A program made the translations under genes and the position numbers. This document shows, piece by piece, positions 9,896 through 20,713 of a stretch of DNA of 64,000 nt. Under the pieces are notes generated by a model, which worked only from the letters and a program-made list of their open reading frames with translations, searched no databases and was not told where the DNA came from. The DNA is taken from positions 163,542,366-163,606,365 of the forward strand of contig CM041295.1 of NCBI GenBank assembly GCA_023052935.1. The letters run 5' to 3'. Every line of letters begins with the position of its first letter. The first letter of the stretch is position 1. The DNA is from Piezodorus guildinii (Eukaryota > Arthropoda > Insecta > Hemiptera > Pentatomidae).

Positions 9896-10765
9896 ATGTA
9901 TATTTCTGTTGAAAACTGGGATTTGAAAATTTTCAAAAGGTAAATTTCTCGGAATCTTCTGTGCTTGAGGTCCTGGTGAAATGGATAAAAAGACCAAAAT
10001 GCATTCATATAAGTCTGCACTTTCATGTTTAGGACTGGTATTATAAACATTACCAAAATTGAACTTATACCGATCAATGGTTTTATGAATACTCAGATTT
10101 ACCTGAGAGATATATTCGAACCCATAGTAACACCTATAAGAAACGATTATGAATAAAACTTTATCCAAGTTGACATTAATGCTCCTCTACACTTGGCAGA
10201 GTAGTACTTTATTGAGGTAGTTAAGGACAGAAGTGGCCACTGTTCTCCCTCAACATGAATCCCATTGGGCATGGAATACACTTTAAATGGTTGTAAATGT
10301 TGACTGAATGTTTCTACCATTGCCTAGGAGAAGATGAAAGCTGATGTGGAAGAATAAAAAAATCTGGATGAAGATTCAAGAGAAGACAATGCTGAAAACT
10401 GAAAGTGATGAATTGTTTTAATTGGTATAATTCTTTTTCCATTCCATAACTTATAGAAGGAAGTAGCCTTTTTTGTAAACTATGGAAAAGAATTTCTTTG
10501 AATTAACACAATATTTTGAAGTATGTATTAAAATAGCCCATACTTCATGTTACTAACTCCTTAAATTTCCTACCTTTTAGAGTTAAAAAAACAAAACCGG
10601 TGATGCAAAACTTTGTTTGATGTGTGTATATATTTTTTCTAATCATTCATTGACCATCATATGTTGTAACCATCTCATGCTTCATTACATAAACATGACC
10701 AACTATTAAATTTTCAATATATTAAAACAATAATTTATAAATTCACAATTGAATTACAGTTGAAT
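9896..10765. other. No recognisable gene
   Basis: AT-rich sequence between two LINEs. Short minus-strand frames at 9,871-10,168 have no recognisable motif and no coding character. Nothing else was identified. Confidence 0.5.
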
Positions 10766-10777
10766 GAGTAATAATAA
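10766..10777 (+). repeat. Left target-site duplication of the 10.8-15.0 kb LINE
   Basis: GAGTAATAATAA, repeated directly after the element at 15,043-15,054. The local AT repeat makes the exact left boundary uncertain by about 3 bp. Confidence 0.75.
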
Positions 10778-11202
10778 TAAGAGTCCGGTTCAGTCCGTAG
10801 AGTGTATAAGATCGTCTCCAGGTTAATTGTTCATAAAACCGTTAGTGGTAGTTCAATCTAAACATTTGTTTTACAGAAGTGTTGTTTGGTGTATTACGAA
10901 GTAAATTGTGAAGTTTGGAGAAGATAGGACCAGACGAAGGAAAGTTATAATTAAATATAATTTTGGACAATATAAGGTAAATTGGGTTCCTTATCTTTGC
11001 GATCTCTTCTAGGATTATACGATACGTCCCCACCAGGTCTAGCTCCGCCCACCTCCCCACCTCAGCTCTAGGACTATTCCATTCATTGAGTCAGTCCGTT
11101 AAACAGTAGCTACGTAAATACTTACATATCTATCCGTTATCGATAATAATATCTATATTCATTTTGGTTTTTGTACTGTTTAGTTTAAATTTTCAAATCA
11201 CT

Positions 11203-11982
11203 ATGGCAACAATAGAAGAGAAATTTAACATACTAATAGATAAAATATCAGGGTTAGAAAAGAAACTAGACGAAAACAGAAAAAATCACGAAGAGGAAAT
11301 TAGAGAGATAAAAACTCAGGTTGATGAAATAACAAATAACATTAAAAACTTTAGGGAAAGAGAGGAAAATTTCACTAGAAGGAAAAATATAATTATATTT
11401 GGTTTAAATAGAGAAATATATTCAGATATAAATAATAGAGTAATAGAAATATTAAACTATATTTTACCAAACTTTCGTACGTATGATATATTAGAAATAA
11501 GGAAAATAAACCATAAAGTTGAAAATGGCCCAGTGATCGTAAAATTAAATTCGATTTTCTTAAAAAGCGATATTATGAAAAATAAGTTTAAACTGAACAA
11601 ATCGGAAGAATTTAAAATGATAAAAATAAAAGACGACTTAACAAAGAGTGTTAGAGAAATTCGGAAAGAATTATACCCATTTATGAGAGCACATTGGGAG
11701 AAGGGTAATAAGGCTTCACTGAGGTATGACAAGCTTCTTATAAACGACCAAATTTTTTCTCTAGAAGCATTGCAATCTCAAGAAGTTTCCAAAAAAAAGA
11801 GAAAGAAGGTGATATATCTAGGAAAAATGCTTCTAAAAAAACAGATCCAATTCATAAAGGAAAAAAAAACGAAAGATACTAAAACCCACCATAGATCTAT
11901 TAGTCTGGACAAATTTTTGGTGATTCATAAAGAGGTCGATGGAGACCATAATAAAAATGAAACCTCCCACACTATTTCATAG
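11203..11982 (+). CDS. LINE ORF1 protein (coiled coil plus RRM-like)
   Basis: An ATG at 11,203 starts a 259-residue basic protein. Residues 1-60 form a coiled coil (EEKFNILIDKISGLEKKLDE and following heptads). The middle (KNIIIFGLNRE, then ILEIRKINH and GPVIVKLNS) has the beta-strand pattern of an RRM-like nucleic-acid-binding fold. The C-terminal part is Lys-rich. It would be the RNA chaperone of the LINE particle. It ends with TAG at 11,980, in the same frame as the endonuclease ORF starting at 12,028, so the two could once have been one ORF or be linked by readthrough. Confidence 0.7.
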   Translation: MATIEEKFNILIDKISGLEKKLDENRKNHEEEIREIKTQVDEITNNIKNFREREENFTRRKNIIIFGLNREIYSDINNRVIEILNYILPNFRTYDILEIRKINHKVENGPVIVKLNSIFLKSDIMKNKFKLNKSEEFKMIKIKDDLTKSVREIRKELYPFMRAHWEKGNKASLRYDKLLINDQIFSLEALQSQEVSKKKRKKVIYLGKMLLKKQIQFIKEKKTKDTKTHHRSISLDKFLVIHKEVDGDHNKNETSHTIS

Positions 11983-12027
11983 CATAAACAGGATTCTAAC
12001 TTTCAAGATAATGATAAAGGCACTCTC

Positions 12028-12882
12028 ATGGTATGCACATTAAATGTTAGGACATTGTTAAGTGAAGACAGGTTAGAGGAGTTCACTCATGCTCTGGAGG
12101 ATATTAATTGGGATATTATTGGTCTGGCAGAAGTAAGAAGAAAATTTTGTTCGGTTTTGGAACAGAAATCAGGAAATGTTTTCATACACACAGCATCGCA
12201 AAACGGAATGTTTGGAATTGGATTTATTGTATCAAATAAATTAAAAAACAGGATAATAGATTTTAAAGAAATAAACTGCAGAATAGCCGTGTTAGTGTTA
12301 GAAATTACTTCTAGTAAAAAAATAACTGTTTTGCAAGTGCATGCTCCTACGATGGCGGATTCCTATGAAGCAAATGAAAAATTCTATCAAGAACTAGACA
12401 CTGTTACTTCCAGCTATAAGCGAAAAAATAATTGGATTATTGTGATGGGAGACTTTAATGGCAGGGCTGGTGTCAAACTAGATGGTGAAGATAGGATTAT
12501 GGGAGATTGGGGATACGGTAAAAGAAACAAAGGAGGAAACCAGTTAATCCATTTTTGTTTTAGCCAACGTTTACAAATTGGAAATTCTTTCTTTAAAAGA
12601 AAAGCAAAAGAAAAATGGACTTGGTGCTCACCAAAAGGACACAAGTTTGAGTTGGACTATTTTCTGACCAATCAAATTGGTTTAGTCGAAAAGGTGGAGG
12701 TCATACAAAGGCTAAATTTCAACACAGATCACAGGATGTTAAGAGCAAAGCTACATATCGAAAAGTATAAAAGAAGAAGACCATTTAGGGCAAAGAAGAA
12801 GCATTTACTTCTTCACGAACCAGCTGAAATAGAAAAATTTCGAGCTGAACTCACAAGAAATCTGCAGCATAATTATGAGTAA
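12028..12882 (+). CDS. LINE ORF2, APE-type endonuclease
   Basis: 284 codons from ATG. APE motifs in order: LNVRTLLSEDRLEEF; WDIIGLAEVRR (catalytic Glu); LQVHAPT; IVMGDFNGRAG (Asp/Asn); WTWCSPKG; and FNTDHRMLRAK (Asp-His). It would nick target DNA to prime reverse transcription. The frame ends at 12,882, while the connected protein continues in the next frame (MSKSIEGKVLSS...). The endonuclease itself appears complete. Confidence 0.8.
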   Translation: MVCTLNVRTLLSEDRLEEFTHALEDINWDIIGLAEVRRKFCSVLEQKSGNVFIHTASQNGMFGIGFIVSNKLKNRIIDFKEINCRIAVLVLEITSSKKITVLQVHAPTMADSYEANEKFYQELDTVTSSYKRKNNWIIVMGDFNGRAGVKLDGEDRIMGDWGYGKRNKGGNQLIHFCFSQRLQIGNSFFKRKAKEKWTWCSPKGHKFELDYFLTNQIGLVEKVEVIQRLNFNTDHRMLRAKLHIEKYKRRRPFRAKKKHLLLHEPAEIEKFRAELTRNLQHNYE

Positions 12883-13425
12883 AAGTATAGAAGGAAAAGT
12901 ACTTAGTTCAGTTCAGGAAAAGTATAGCATTATTGCCAAAGCCATTGAAGACACAAGGGCACAGAGTTCTGGGTTCAGTATGAGTAAACCAAGTAAATTA
13001 TCAGAAAGTACCAAAGAACTTCTAAGAGTTCGTAAAAAGATAAAGAAAGAGAAGACATTACTGAAAAGGAAATAAAAGATCTCACGGTTCTGAACAATGA
13101 AATCAGGAAAAGAATAAAAGACGATCTGGAAAATTATAAAAATGATATGGTCACTAAAATTCTTCTAAACAATAACTCCACAAAAAAAATTCAAAAAGAA
13201 TTGTCCAAAGGTAGGCAATGGATGGTTGCTCTTGAAAACAGGAAGAAAGAAATTATAACTAACAGAAAAAATATAAGAAGGGTGGCAACGGAATATTTCA
13301 GAGAACTTTATAAATGTAATCAGAAGAGAGTGGAAATAAATAGAGAGGCTGATGAAGTTCAAGAAGAAATCCCCACCGATAATGGAACAGGAAGTGGCTG
13401 TTATTTTAAAAAACTTAAAACATGA
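12875..13425 (+). pseudogene. LINE ORF2 linker between endonuclease and RT, frameshifted
   Basis: Two frames (12,875-13,075 and about 13,040-13,425) read KIKKEKTLLKRK, then EITEKEIKDLTVLNNEIRKR and WMVALENRKKEIITNRKNIR. This is the Lys-rich linker typical before the RT. One-base shifts at both ends separate it from its neighbours. Confidence 0.65.
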
Positions 13426-14854
13426 AAAAAGTCCTGGACCGGATGATATTACAAACGAAATTTTAAAAACAGGAGGAGAAGTTCTCATTAGGGAAGTTAA
13501 AGAACTATTTAACTTAATCGTTGAAAAGGAAGAAATTGCAGAACAGTGGAAAACAGCGAAAATAATTCTATTACACAAAAGAGACAACAAACAGGATATG
13601 GAAAACTATCGACCGATTTCGCTTTGTTCTACCATGGCAAAGCTTTTTACCAGCGTCATTAAACAACGGCTCACCAAAAGAATCATGGAATGTATAGAGG
13701 AAGAACAAGCAGGTTTTAGAAAAGGTTTTTCAACTGTGGACCACATTCATACAGTAAACCAGATGATAGAGAAAGCTAAAGAATATAACTTCTCTCTGTA
13801 TTTCTGTTTTCTCGATTTTAAAAAAGCTTTCGATAGTGTTCTACATACGGGTGTTCTTAAAGCTTTAAGAATAATAGGAATCGAAGAGAAATATGTTAGA
13901 ATTATCGCAGAGCTATATAAAGATATGACAGCATATGTAATGACAGAAAAGAGGGGTCAAATCTTTCGTGTCGAGAAGGGTGTTAGGCAGGGGGATCCGT
14001 TATCTCCCTTGCTGTTTATTCTGGTGTTGGAGATGAGCTTTTGGTCTCTTGGATGGGAAAATGCAGGCATAAAGGTGAATGGTCGATTTTTAAGCAACTT
14101 ACGTTTTGCAGATGATATTGTACTTTTTGCCAACAATTCCCGACAATTACGAGAAATGCTAAAACACCTTCTAGGGGCCTGTAAAGAAATTGGTTTATAC
14201 CCAAACCACAATAAGACGAAACTAATGAACAATAGTTCAAAGGAAGAAATAAAAATGAACAACTTCACCCTGGAATACGTAGAGGAATATGTTTACTTGG
14301 GACAGTTAGTTTCCTTTTCTGACAGAGGTACAAAAGGAGTCCAGAGAAGAATAGCATTTGGTTGGAACAAGTTCTGGTCTCTGAAGTACATAACAAAAGG
14401 AAACATAAGTATCAACCTTAAAAGGCTAGTTTTCGATAGATGTATTATGCCAGTGGTGACCTATGGCTCCCTAACATGGTCATTGACAAAAGCCCAAGAG
14501 AAGAAGATCATGGTGTGGCAAAATGGCATCGAAAGAAGCATTTTGAAAGTTAAAAAAATGGATAAAATCAGATGCAAGAAGATAAAGGAAGAAACAGGGC
14601 TCAAAACACTCTCGCAAATAAGAAAAGGCAAATGGAAATGGGCTGGACATCTTCTGCGATGCATCGACAATAGATGGTCAAAAATAGTCACCGAATGGAC
14701 TCCATATGACCGGAAAAGGATGAGAGGCCGACAAATGAAGAGATGGAGAGATCCATTTAGGCTTCTGGCAGGACCTCTCTGGTGGAGAACAGCTAGGGAC
14801 AGAGATGTGTGGAAAGAAAAATGGTTGGAGGTCAGAAATCCCGCTTCCCAGTAG
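13352..14854 (+). CDS. LINE ORF2, reverse transcriptase and C-terminal domain
   Basis: An uninterrupted 500-codon frame. RT motifs: LKHEKSPGPDDITNEILKTG (0/1), NYRPISLCSTMAKLF (2), EEQAGFRKGFSTVDHI (2a), FCFLDFKKAFDSVLHTG (3/A), GVRQGDPLSPLLFILVLE (4/B), NLRFADDIVLFANNS (5/C, catalytic), KTKLM (D) and YLGQLVS (E). The C-terminal part (KGKWKWAGHLLRC, MRGRQMKRWRD, ARDRDVWKEKW) is typical of RTE-like elements. The catalytic Asp residues are intact. The true start is upstream in the shifted ORF2. Confidence 0.82.
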   Translation: MKFKKKSPPIMEQEVAVILKNLKHEKSPGPDDITNEILKTGGEVLIREVKELFNLIVEKEEIAEQWKTAKIILLHKRDNKQDMENYRPISLCSTMAKLFTSVIKQRLTKRIMECIEEEQAGFRKGFSTVDHIHTVNQMIEKAKEYNFSLYFCFLDFKKAFDSVLHTGVLKALRIIGIEEKYVRIIAELYKDMTAYVMTEKRGQIFRVEKGVRQGDPLSPLLFILVLEMSFWSLGWENAGIKVNGRFLSNLRFADDIVLFANNSRQLREMLKHLLGACKEIGLYPNHNKTKLMNNSSKEEIKMNNFTLEYVEEYVYLGQLVSFSDRGTKGVQRRIAFGWNKFWSLKYITKGNISINLKRLVFDRCIMPVVTYGSLTWSLTKAQEKKIMVWQNGIERSILKVKKMDKIRCKKIKEETGLKTLSQIRKGKWKWAGHLLRCIDNRWSKIVTEWTPYDRKRMRGRQMKRWRDPFRLLAGPLWWRTARDRDVWKEKWLEVRNPASQ

Positions 14855-15042
14855 GGCTAGTCACCCAGGGAAGTGTTAAAGACTATTACTCCTAAGGGAA
14901 GGCCTATGCAAGATAGCAAAAAGTTTTGTATAAATTATAATGCAAAAAAAAGAGAAAAAAAAAATTGTCTTTTTGTTTTGTTACCTTTTGAAATTATAAT
15001 ATTAGGGCATAAATAAAGGCTATTTTCATTTCATTTCATTTC

Positions 15043-15054
15043 GAGTAATAATAA
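15043..15054 (+). repeat. Right target-site duplication of the 10.8-15.0 kb LINE
   Basis: GAGTAATAATAA immediately after the ATTTC tail. Confidence 0.75.
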
Positions 15055-15915
15055 AGGATGGTATTTCGACTGGTTACATCACAAAAATATCATTTTATTA
15101 TTTTGAGGATGTATAATCGAGTCAACTGTTGAAATATTTTACATAGAAATAATCAGAAGTTAGTCGTTTTTTAAATTTTTTATGCTGAGTTTATGTTTGA
15201 CATACCTCATTTATGCCCTGATAATGGCTCACAAGTTTGAGCCGAAACATGGCAAAATTAAAATATTTAAAAAAAAATTGCTGACTCCTGATTATTTCTA
15301 CCTACTACAGTGTATTATTTATTAGATTTTATATTTATGTAGTATAAATTAACTTTAAGGATAAAATTTATTTTAATGATTTAGACTCACATAATACATT
15401 CCTGAAAATTATAAATTTATGATATTTTCACAACAAAAATTATAGGCATTAAAAAGGTTTACAAAACACTACAATACAGATAAATATTAATAATTGTATT
15501 TATTACACTGATAAACACTAGGTAATCTTAAAAACAGAGCTAATTCAGTGCTTTACAAATTTATTTGCATTTAATATCAGTCTATCTATTTATGCTATGC
15601 ATAAAAGTTGAGCATTAAAAGTTTTAAAATATGCTTAACATGAAAAATTAATTATTAACAACCAATCACATTCTTAATAAATGTACAAAATCACATCTAT
15701 GCTTGGTAAATCAAAGGAAATTAACATAAATACATTTTATATTATGACAATACTATAAACACTAGTAATGACTATGACTAACTATGTTGCTCATACATGA
15801 TAATTAAATAAGGTACTTAAATGATTCACAACTTATAAATAAAATGTTTACCTTATAAGATAAAATTTTAAAATTAAACATTGAATGAATAAATTAACAT
15901 ATACATTTTTAAGTA
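15055..15915 (-). other. 3' flank/3' UTR of the kramer-like gene
   Basis: AT-rich sequence below the stop codon. Apart from a hammerhead-like repeat copy at 15,103-15,305 and scattered AATAAA-type signals, nothing is identifiable. Confidence 0.45.
15103..15305 (+). repeat. Repeat family H, copy 1 (hammerhead-like motif, degenerate)
   Basis: Shares with 42,075-42,300 the order GAGGATGTATAATCGA, AATCAG, TTATGCCCTGATAATGGC, GAGCCGAAACATGGC and ACTCCTGATTATTTC. The core CTGATGA is mutated to CTGATAA. Confidence 0.6.
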
Positions 15916-16031
15916 TTATGAAAAAAAATTGTCTCTTTGCTGGTATAGCGGTAAACACTCAAATGAAGATGGTTCATTTTCTTCATCGATTTCTTCTATT
16001 ACTTTCTCAGGTAATGATGCTAATGCCATGA
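15916..16031 (-). CDS. kmr: kramer-like gene, last coding exon with stop
   Basis: Acceptor CTTTTCAG/TC. The exon encodes VMALASLPEKVIEEIDEENE and then PSSFECLPLYQQRDNFFS before TAA at 15,916-15,918. It completes the split codon from exon s in frame. The C-terminus is acidic then aromatic. The 3' UTR continues below 15,916; several AATAAA-like signals occur on the minus strand (one at about 15,497), but none can be chosen. Confidence 0.72.
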
Positions 16032-16562
16032 CTGAAAAGAAATCAATAAATAAATAAACAAAGCACTTACAAAATAGGATATTACAAAACTTTTTTCAAA
16101 GGATAGTCTTATATTTTAAATGGTTAAAATTTATTTTTTTTAGATCAAATATGAAAAATATCTTAGCTTAAACCAGAACCTTATGAAAGGCTTGGTTCTT
16201 ACACCTTCCACTAACAGTGTTGTTTAGAATGATTTAAAAAAATTATGTATGAATGATTGAAAAATAAATTTAGAAGTGTACAAGACCGCCCCCCTTTCCA
16301 GTTTTGCTCTGGTCTAGTAAAATTGGGTCTACCAAAAGAGAACATCTTCATTCATAATGAATATCTTGACCTCTTTAAACATTGTTCTTGGCACACACAC
16401 CATGTTTAAACATTTTAAAAGTATCTGAAGTTAACACCATTGAAAAAGTATTTATAAATTATAAAAAATGACATAAACATTCCTTCAGGAGTCATCACAG
16501 CATCAGTAAAACTTTAGTTGATATTAAGGACAGGAGATGTGATTAACAAAATTAATAAAATG

Positions 16563-16633
<71 letters not shown>

Positions 16634-17556
16634 GCGACAATATTGTCCCCTCATCACAACATAAAAATTTGTAAACATAATATACAAAATAATTTAAAAA
16701 TAAAATTTAAATATTTCTGTTTGTGAATACTAAGGTCATTTTTTTATTTGTTATAAGTAATTTTTATTTTTGATACCAATCAGCAACTACCAATAATAAA
16801 TTAAAATTCATGAATCTTTTAGTATAAACAATGAGAAATAGTGAAGGTGATTCATAGCTAAGGTAACAGGAGACTAACACCCCAAATGTGTTGTCATGAT
16901 TTGAGTACAAAGCAGCCAAAGAAGTACTTATTTTTTAATTATGTTGCATTAATTTTCTTTTTAATATAACTAAAAAACTGGTAATTTTCATTATTCATGT
17001 TCAAGATAATTGTTTCAATTTGCTTATGGTAAATTAAGAAGAAAAGGATCTTAAAAATACATATTATTTTTATGTATTAAAAAAAAATTTAATCAAAATT
17101 TAAAAAACAACAAAATTCTGAATATCAAGTTTTAATCTATACTAAAAGAGATAATGTAAGACAGCATTAACAAACCTGCTTTCTATAATTATGTCACCTT
17201 CATTTGTGATTTAATCCAGAGGTGTGGAATTTCCACCTACAAAATCAAAAGCACACGACTAAGCATACCATGCATATTAAAAACACACAAAAAAAATAAA
17301 CTTACATAAAATACTACAAAAATAATAATAAAACAATACAATTGAAAGCAAGATAAATACAGTAGAGTGCCAAATATATATATAAATATATAAAAAATTG
17401 TTTATACTATAATTTTATCACAACCACACAACAGTAAAACAAACTATGACATATTCATATATAAATTAATTATCTTTCAATTTTGATTAACTGTTATCAT
17501 GGTATAGTCAACAAAATTGAATAAACTGAATTTAGAAAGAGGGCCTACATTTAATT

Positions 17557-17593
<37 letters not shown>

Positions 17594-20500
17594 CCTGATG
17601 AATATTCATTCAACTAACTTTCTTCATTTTCCCAGTCTGAAATTGAATGTTAAATGAGACATAGGAGTTATGTTTTTATATATTTCACTACTTATTAATC
17701 AAATCAAATGGTGATATTGTGTTTTGTTAATTTTTATATACAATGCAAAAAAAAAAAGCATGTTGTTCTAATATAGTTGCATTTAAAAAAAAAATTAATA
17801 ATTTTATTTTAATTTTTATGACCATATTTATTCATTATTTTCTTTCTTTTTACAAATGTTTACATTGTATTGTATCTTGTTACTGTTTAGATCTGATAAA
17901 GACCACCAACGTGGGTTAAAACATTGTTTACACTATTTTGTAATATTAAGTATTTTGCACTATTTTTGTAATAATTTATAGCCTGCCACCCGAATCAGCT
18001 CATCCTTCATTTAAATAAGTATTTTTATTATTTATATCCAGAGTTAATTATTGCAGTATAAGTATGATTGTGGATAATTGATTGGTCTAAGTAAGGGATG
18101 CTTTTCAGTAATCCGAGGAGCCATTAAAAAAAGAACATAAAGTAATCCACAATGTTTGGGTAGAAATGGAATAGGATTTTGGAAACTATAATGTGAGACT
18201 TCCCAAGACATTTATAATCAGAATTACAGAACACCAACTACAAAATACTCTACAAGAACATGGCATTGAACAGAAACAAATATAAATGGAAAAAATACAA
18301 AGAGAACAACGAGATACTGTTGAAGTACTTCAATGAACTAGCAAATCATTCTGAAGTGGTAGAGATATTCCCAAGGAACAAAGAGATCAAGAGGTAAGCT
18401 ACCAATAATGGTGTACTCACTAATACTGCCCACACCTCACACTACCTTGATGTTCTTTGCCATTTGGGTCACTTTTCGACCAAGTTTGAAATTGTAAAAT
18501 AAAATTATATAGAAATGACAGGATCCTAAAATCCTGATTATTTTCCAGACAATCTTATAGTATTGTGTCTGACTCATTGAAGGAATCTGAGCCGTATCAT
18601 CAGAGAAAGAAATATATAGCAAAATGTAAGGGAGGTAGTAATTATATTGTTAATGTATTCTGGCCATACCTAATATACGCAAGTAATTAGTTGTGGAGAG
18701 GTGCAGAAGTTGCATGCGATAAGACAGAGAGGTGCATGGAGTGGCAGTAGGAAGACATCCGAGTGACAGGCAGCCACGCTAGATTTGTTCTCCTCAACTA
18801 CATGTCCCGATGACTTAGTGAGGAAGCCAGGAGATTTTTCCGGAAAGGAGATTGGAGGAAGGATAACTGTCACACGAGGACTTACGGTAATGTTTTGTTA
18901 TTGTGAATAATCCTACTGGCCAGGGGAATAAGGACTATATAACTAAGCAATGTATATAGATTTAATAGAGGATATATTATGGTTTTTTTAATTTTTAATT
19001 TGTCTATAAAAATATAAATTGTAGATGTTATGTTGGGTTTAGTTTACATCGTTTTCTTTAATTAAGTATAAATAGTTTTGTTTTTATAATATAATAGAGT
19101 AGGGTTTTTTTTAATTTGGTGAAGTAAATATATTTTGGATGTGTGAATTTTTTTTATTTATTTTCTCCTTTAATTAAATATATATATTTTTATTTCTTTA
19201 TTATACGGGAAATTTTTTGTTTTTTATTTATGGTATGTGTAAAGGTACAGCCAGGATTTAATCAATTTAATTTTCTATAACCTAAAATAATGACTGATTT
19301 TATTTTTAATTTGAAGTTTAATGTTTTCGTTATTTACATTAAAAAAAAAGTGGCGCCCTGAATAATAGACCAGGACAAATTTGAACCAACACACTTCTCC
19401 ACTGAGTGTGGGCAACCTAAGAGACGAGGGTTACATATATTAACATTGATACAGGCTATCTTTACCACCCATCACACTTATTGAATATAAATAATAATAA
19501 CATAAAATATAAGAATAAAACAATTTAAAGAGGTGGTTATAAATAGACAGTAGATTACAGATGGAAAACTTCAGGCTCAGAAACCTGGTATTTGTCTAGA
19601 TCAGATGCCAATTGTATCCAGATTTAAAAGGAAAAGAGAGAAGCACAACAAATGTTTGGAGCACTGGGCGTTGGCAATCAATTCAGATTAAGACAGAATA
19701 CTGAACTGTACCGTATTTACGAGGAACCAGATGTGGTGCACCTTATATGAATTTTAAGGTTGAGATGGGCTGGGCACATGGCTAGTATAGAGGATAACAC
19801 TACTAAAAAAAGATTTCTATTAGAGTATTTTGATTGTAAGAAAAAATGTGGCTGTCCATGGCTAAAATGGGCATACAAGGTGGATTTTTTTGACAATCCT
19901 CCGAGGGGGGAGCGGCGTAGTCTAGTGGATAGAGTGCTAGTCTACGTGCTGGGTTTAAATCCCGGTTGTGACGGAGTATTATTTATTCTGTTGTTTCGGC
20001 CAGGGGACGATCCTGGGGCAGACCCAGCCTCTATAAAGTGGGTACCCAAAAATGGGGAAAAAACCTGGCGGCTGAGCGTTTTTTTTTTTTATTTTTTTTT
20101 TTTTTTTAGAGTATTTTGACGGTAAGAAAAAATGTGGCCGTCCATCCATGGCTAAAATGGGCATACAAGGTGGAGAGAGATTAGCATTATTGGAAGCAGA
20201 ACAGGGCGGACATCTTGCTTGGTATGGCTATGTCCCATACTGAGTTGTAGAGCCTTATATGATGAACCATTTACAAATAGTGTCAATTTAATTTTATTTA
20301 TTTATAATTATTCAAAAATTAAAAATACTGATATCTAATAGGACAACCTTCTGGAATTTTGTAGAGTAGGAAATAAATAGTGGATAAACAAATATATCTA
20401 GGTTTCAGTCAGGTCATTGTTTAGTAGTGAACCAGAACATCTATGGCAGTCATAGTTCGCCAATAATTCTCATAATTATTGATTAGTGATTCATTCTTTT

Positions 20501-20679
20501 TTATTTTCGCCATGTAGGACTCTTGTTTCTGATCATTGATCTTAGTTCAGTGCTGTGAATTTATGAGTGGAGACCTTTCAGCCAACTATATTTAATCATT
20601 GATTTAACATAAACAGTGAACTTGTTCAACAAAACTTAGAGAAAAAGGGAAGGAAGAGTGAAAGATATATGAAAAAGTA

Positions 20680-20713
<34 letters not shown>

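Larger units (their letters stand above)
10778..15042 (+). mobile_element. Nearly full-length RTE-like LINE with 12-bp target duplication
   Basis: The flanking duplication GAGTAATAATAA lies at 10,766-10,777 and 15,043-15,054. The 5' UTR is about 0.4 kb. ORF1 (11,203-11,982) is a coiled-coil protein. ORF2 carries an endonuclease (12,028-12,882) and RT (13,352-14,854). The 3' end is an ATTTC tandem tail (15,022-15,042). ORF2 is broken by three frameshifts (near 12,870, 13,040 and 13,360), so this copy is probably dead, although the RT part alone is a clean 500-codon frame. The clade is RTE or a close relative. Confidence 0.82.

Noticed and set aside
15497..15502. Polyadenylation signal for the kramer-like gene
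   Set aside because: Many AATAAA matches occur in this AT-rich DNA; none can be chosen without transcript data.
17520..18400. A LINE fragment on the + strand around 18,105-18,395
   Set aside because: Some translated strings look LINE-like, but no RT or endonuclease motif is secure.
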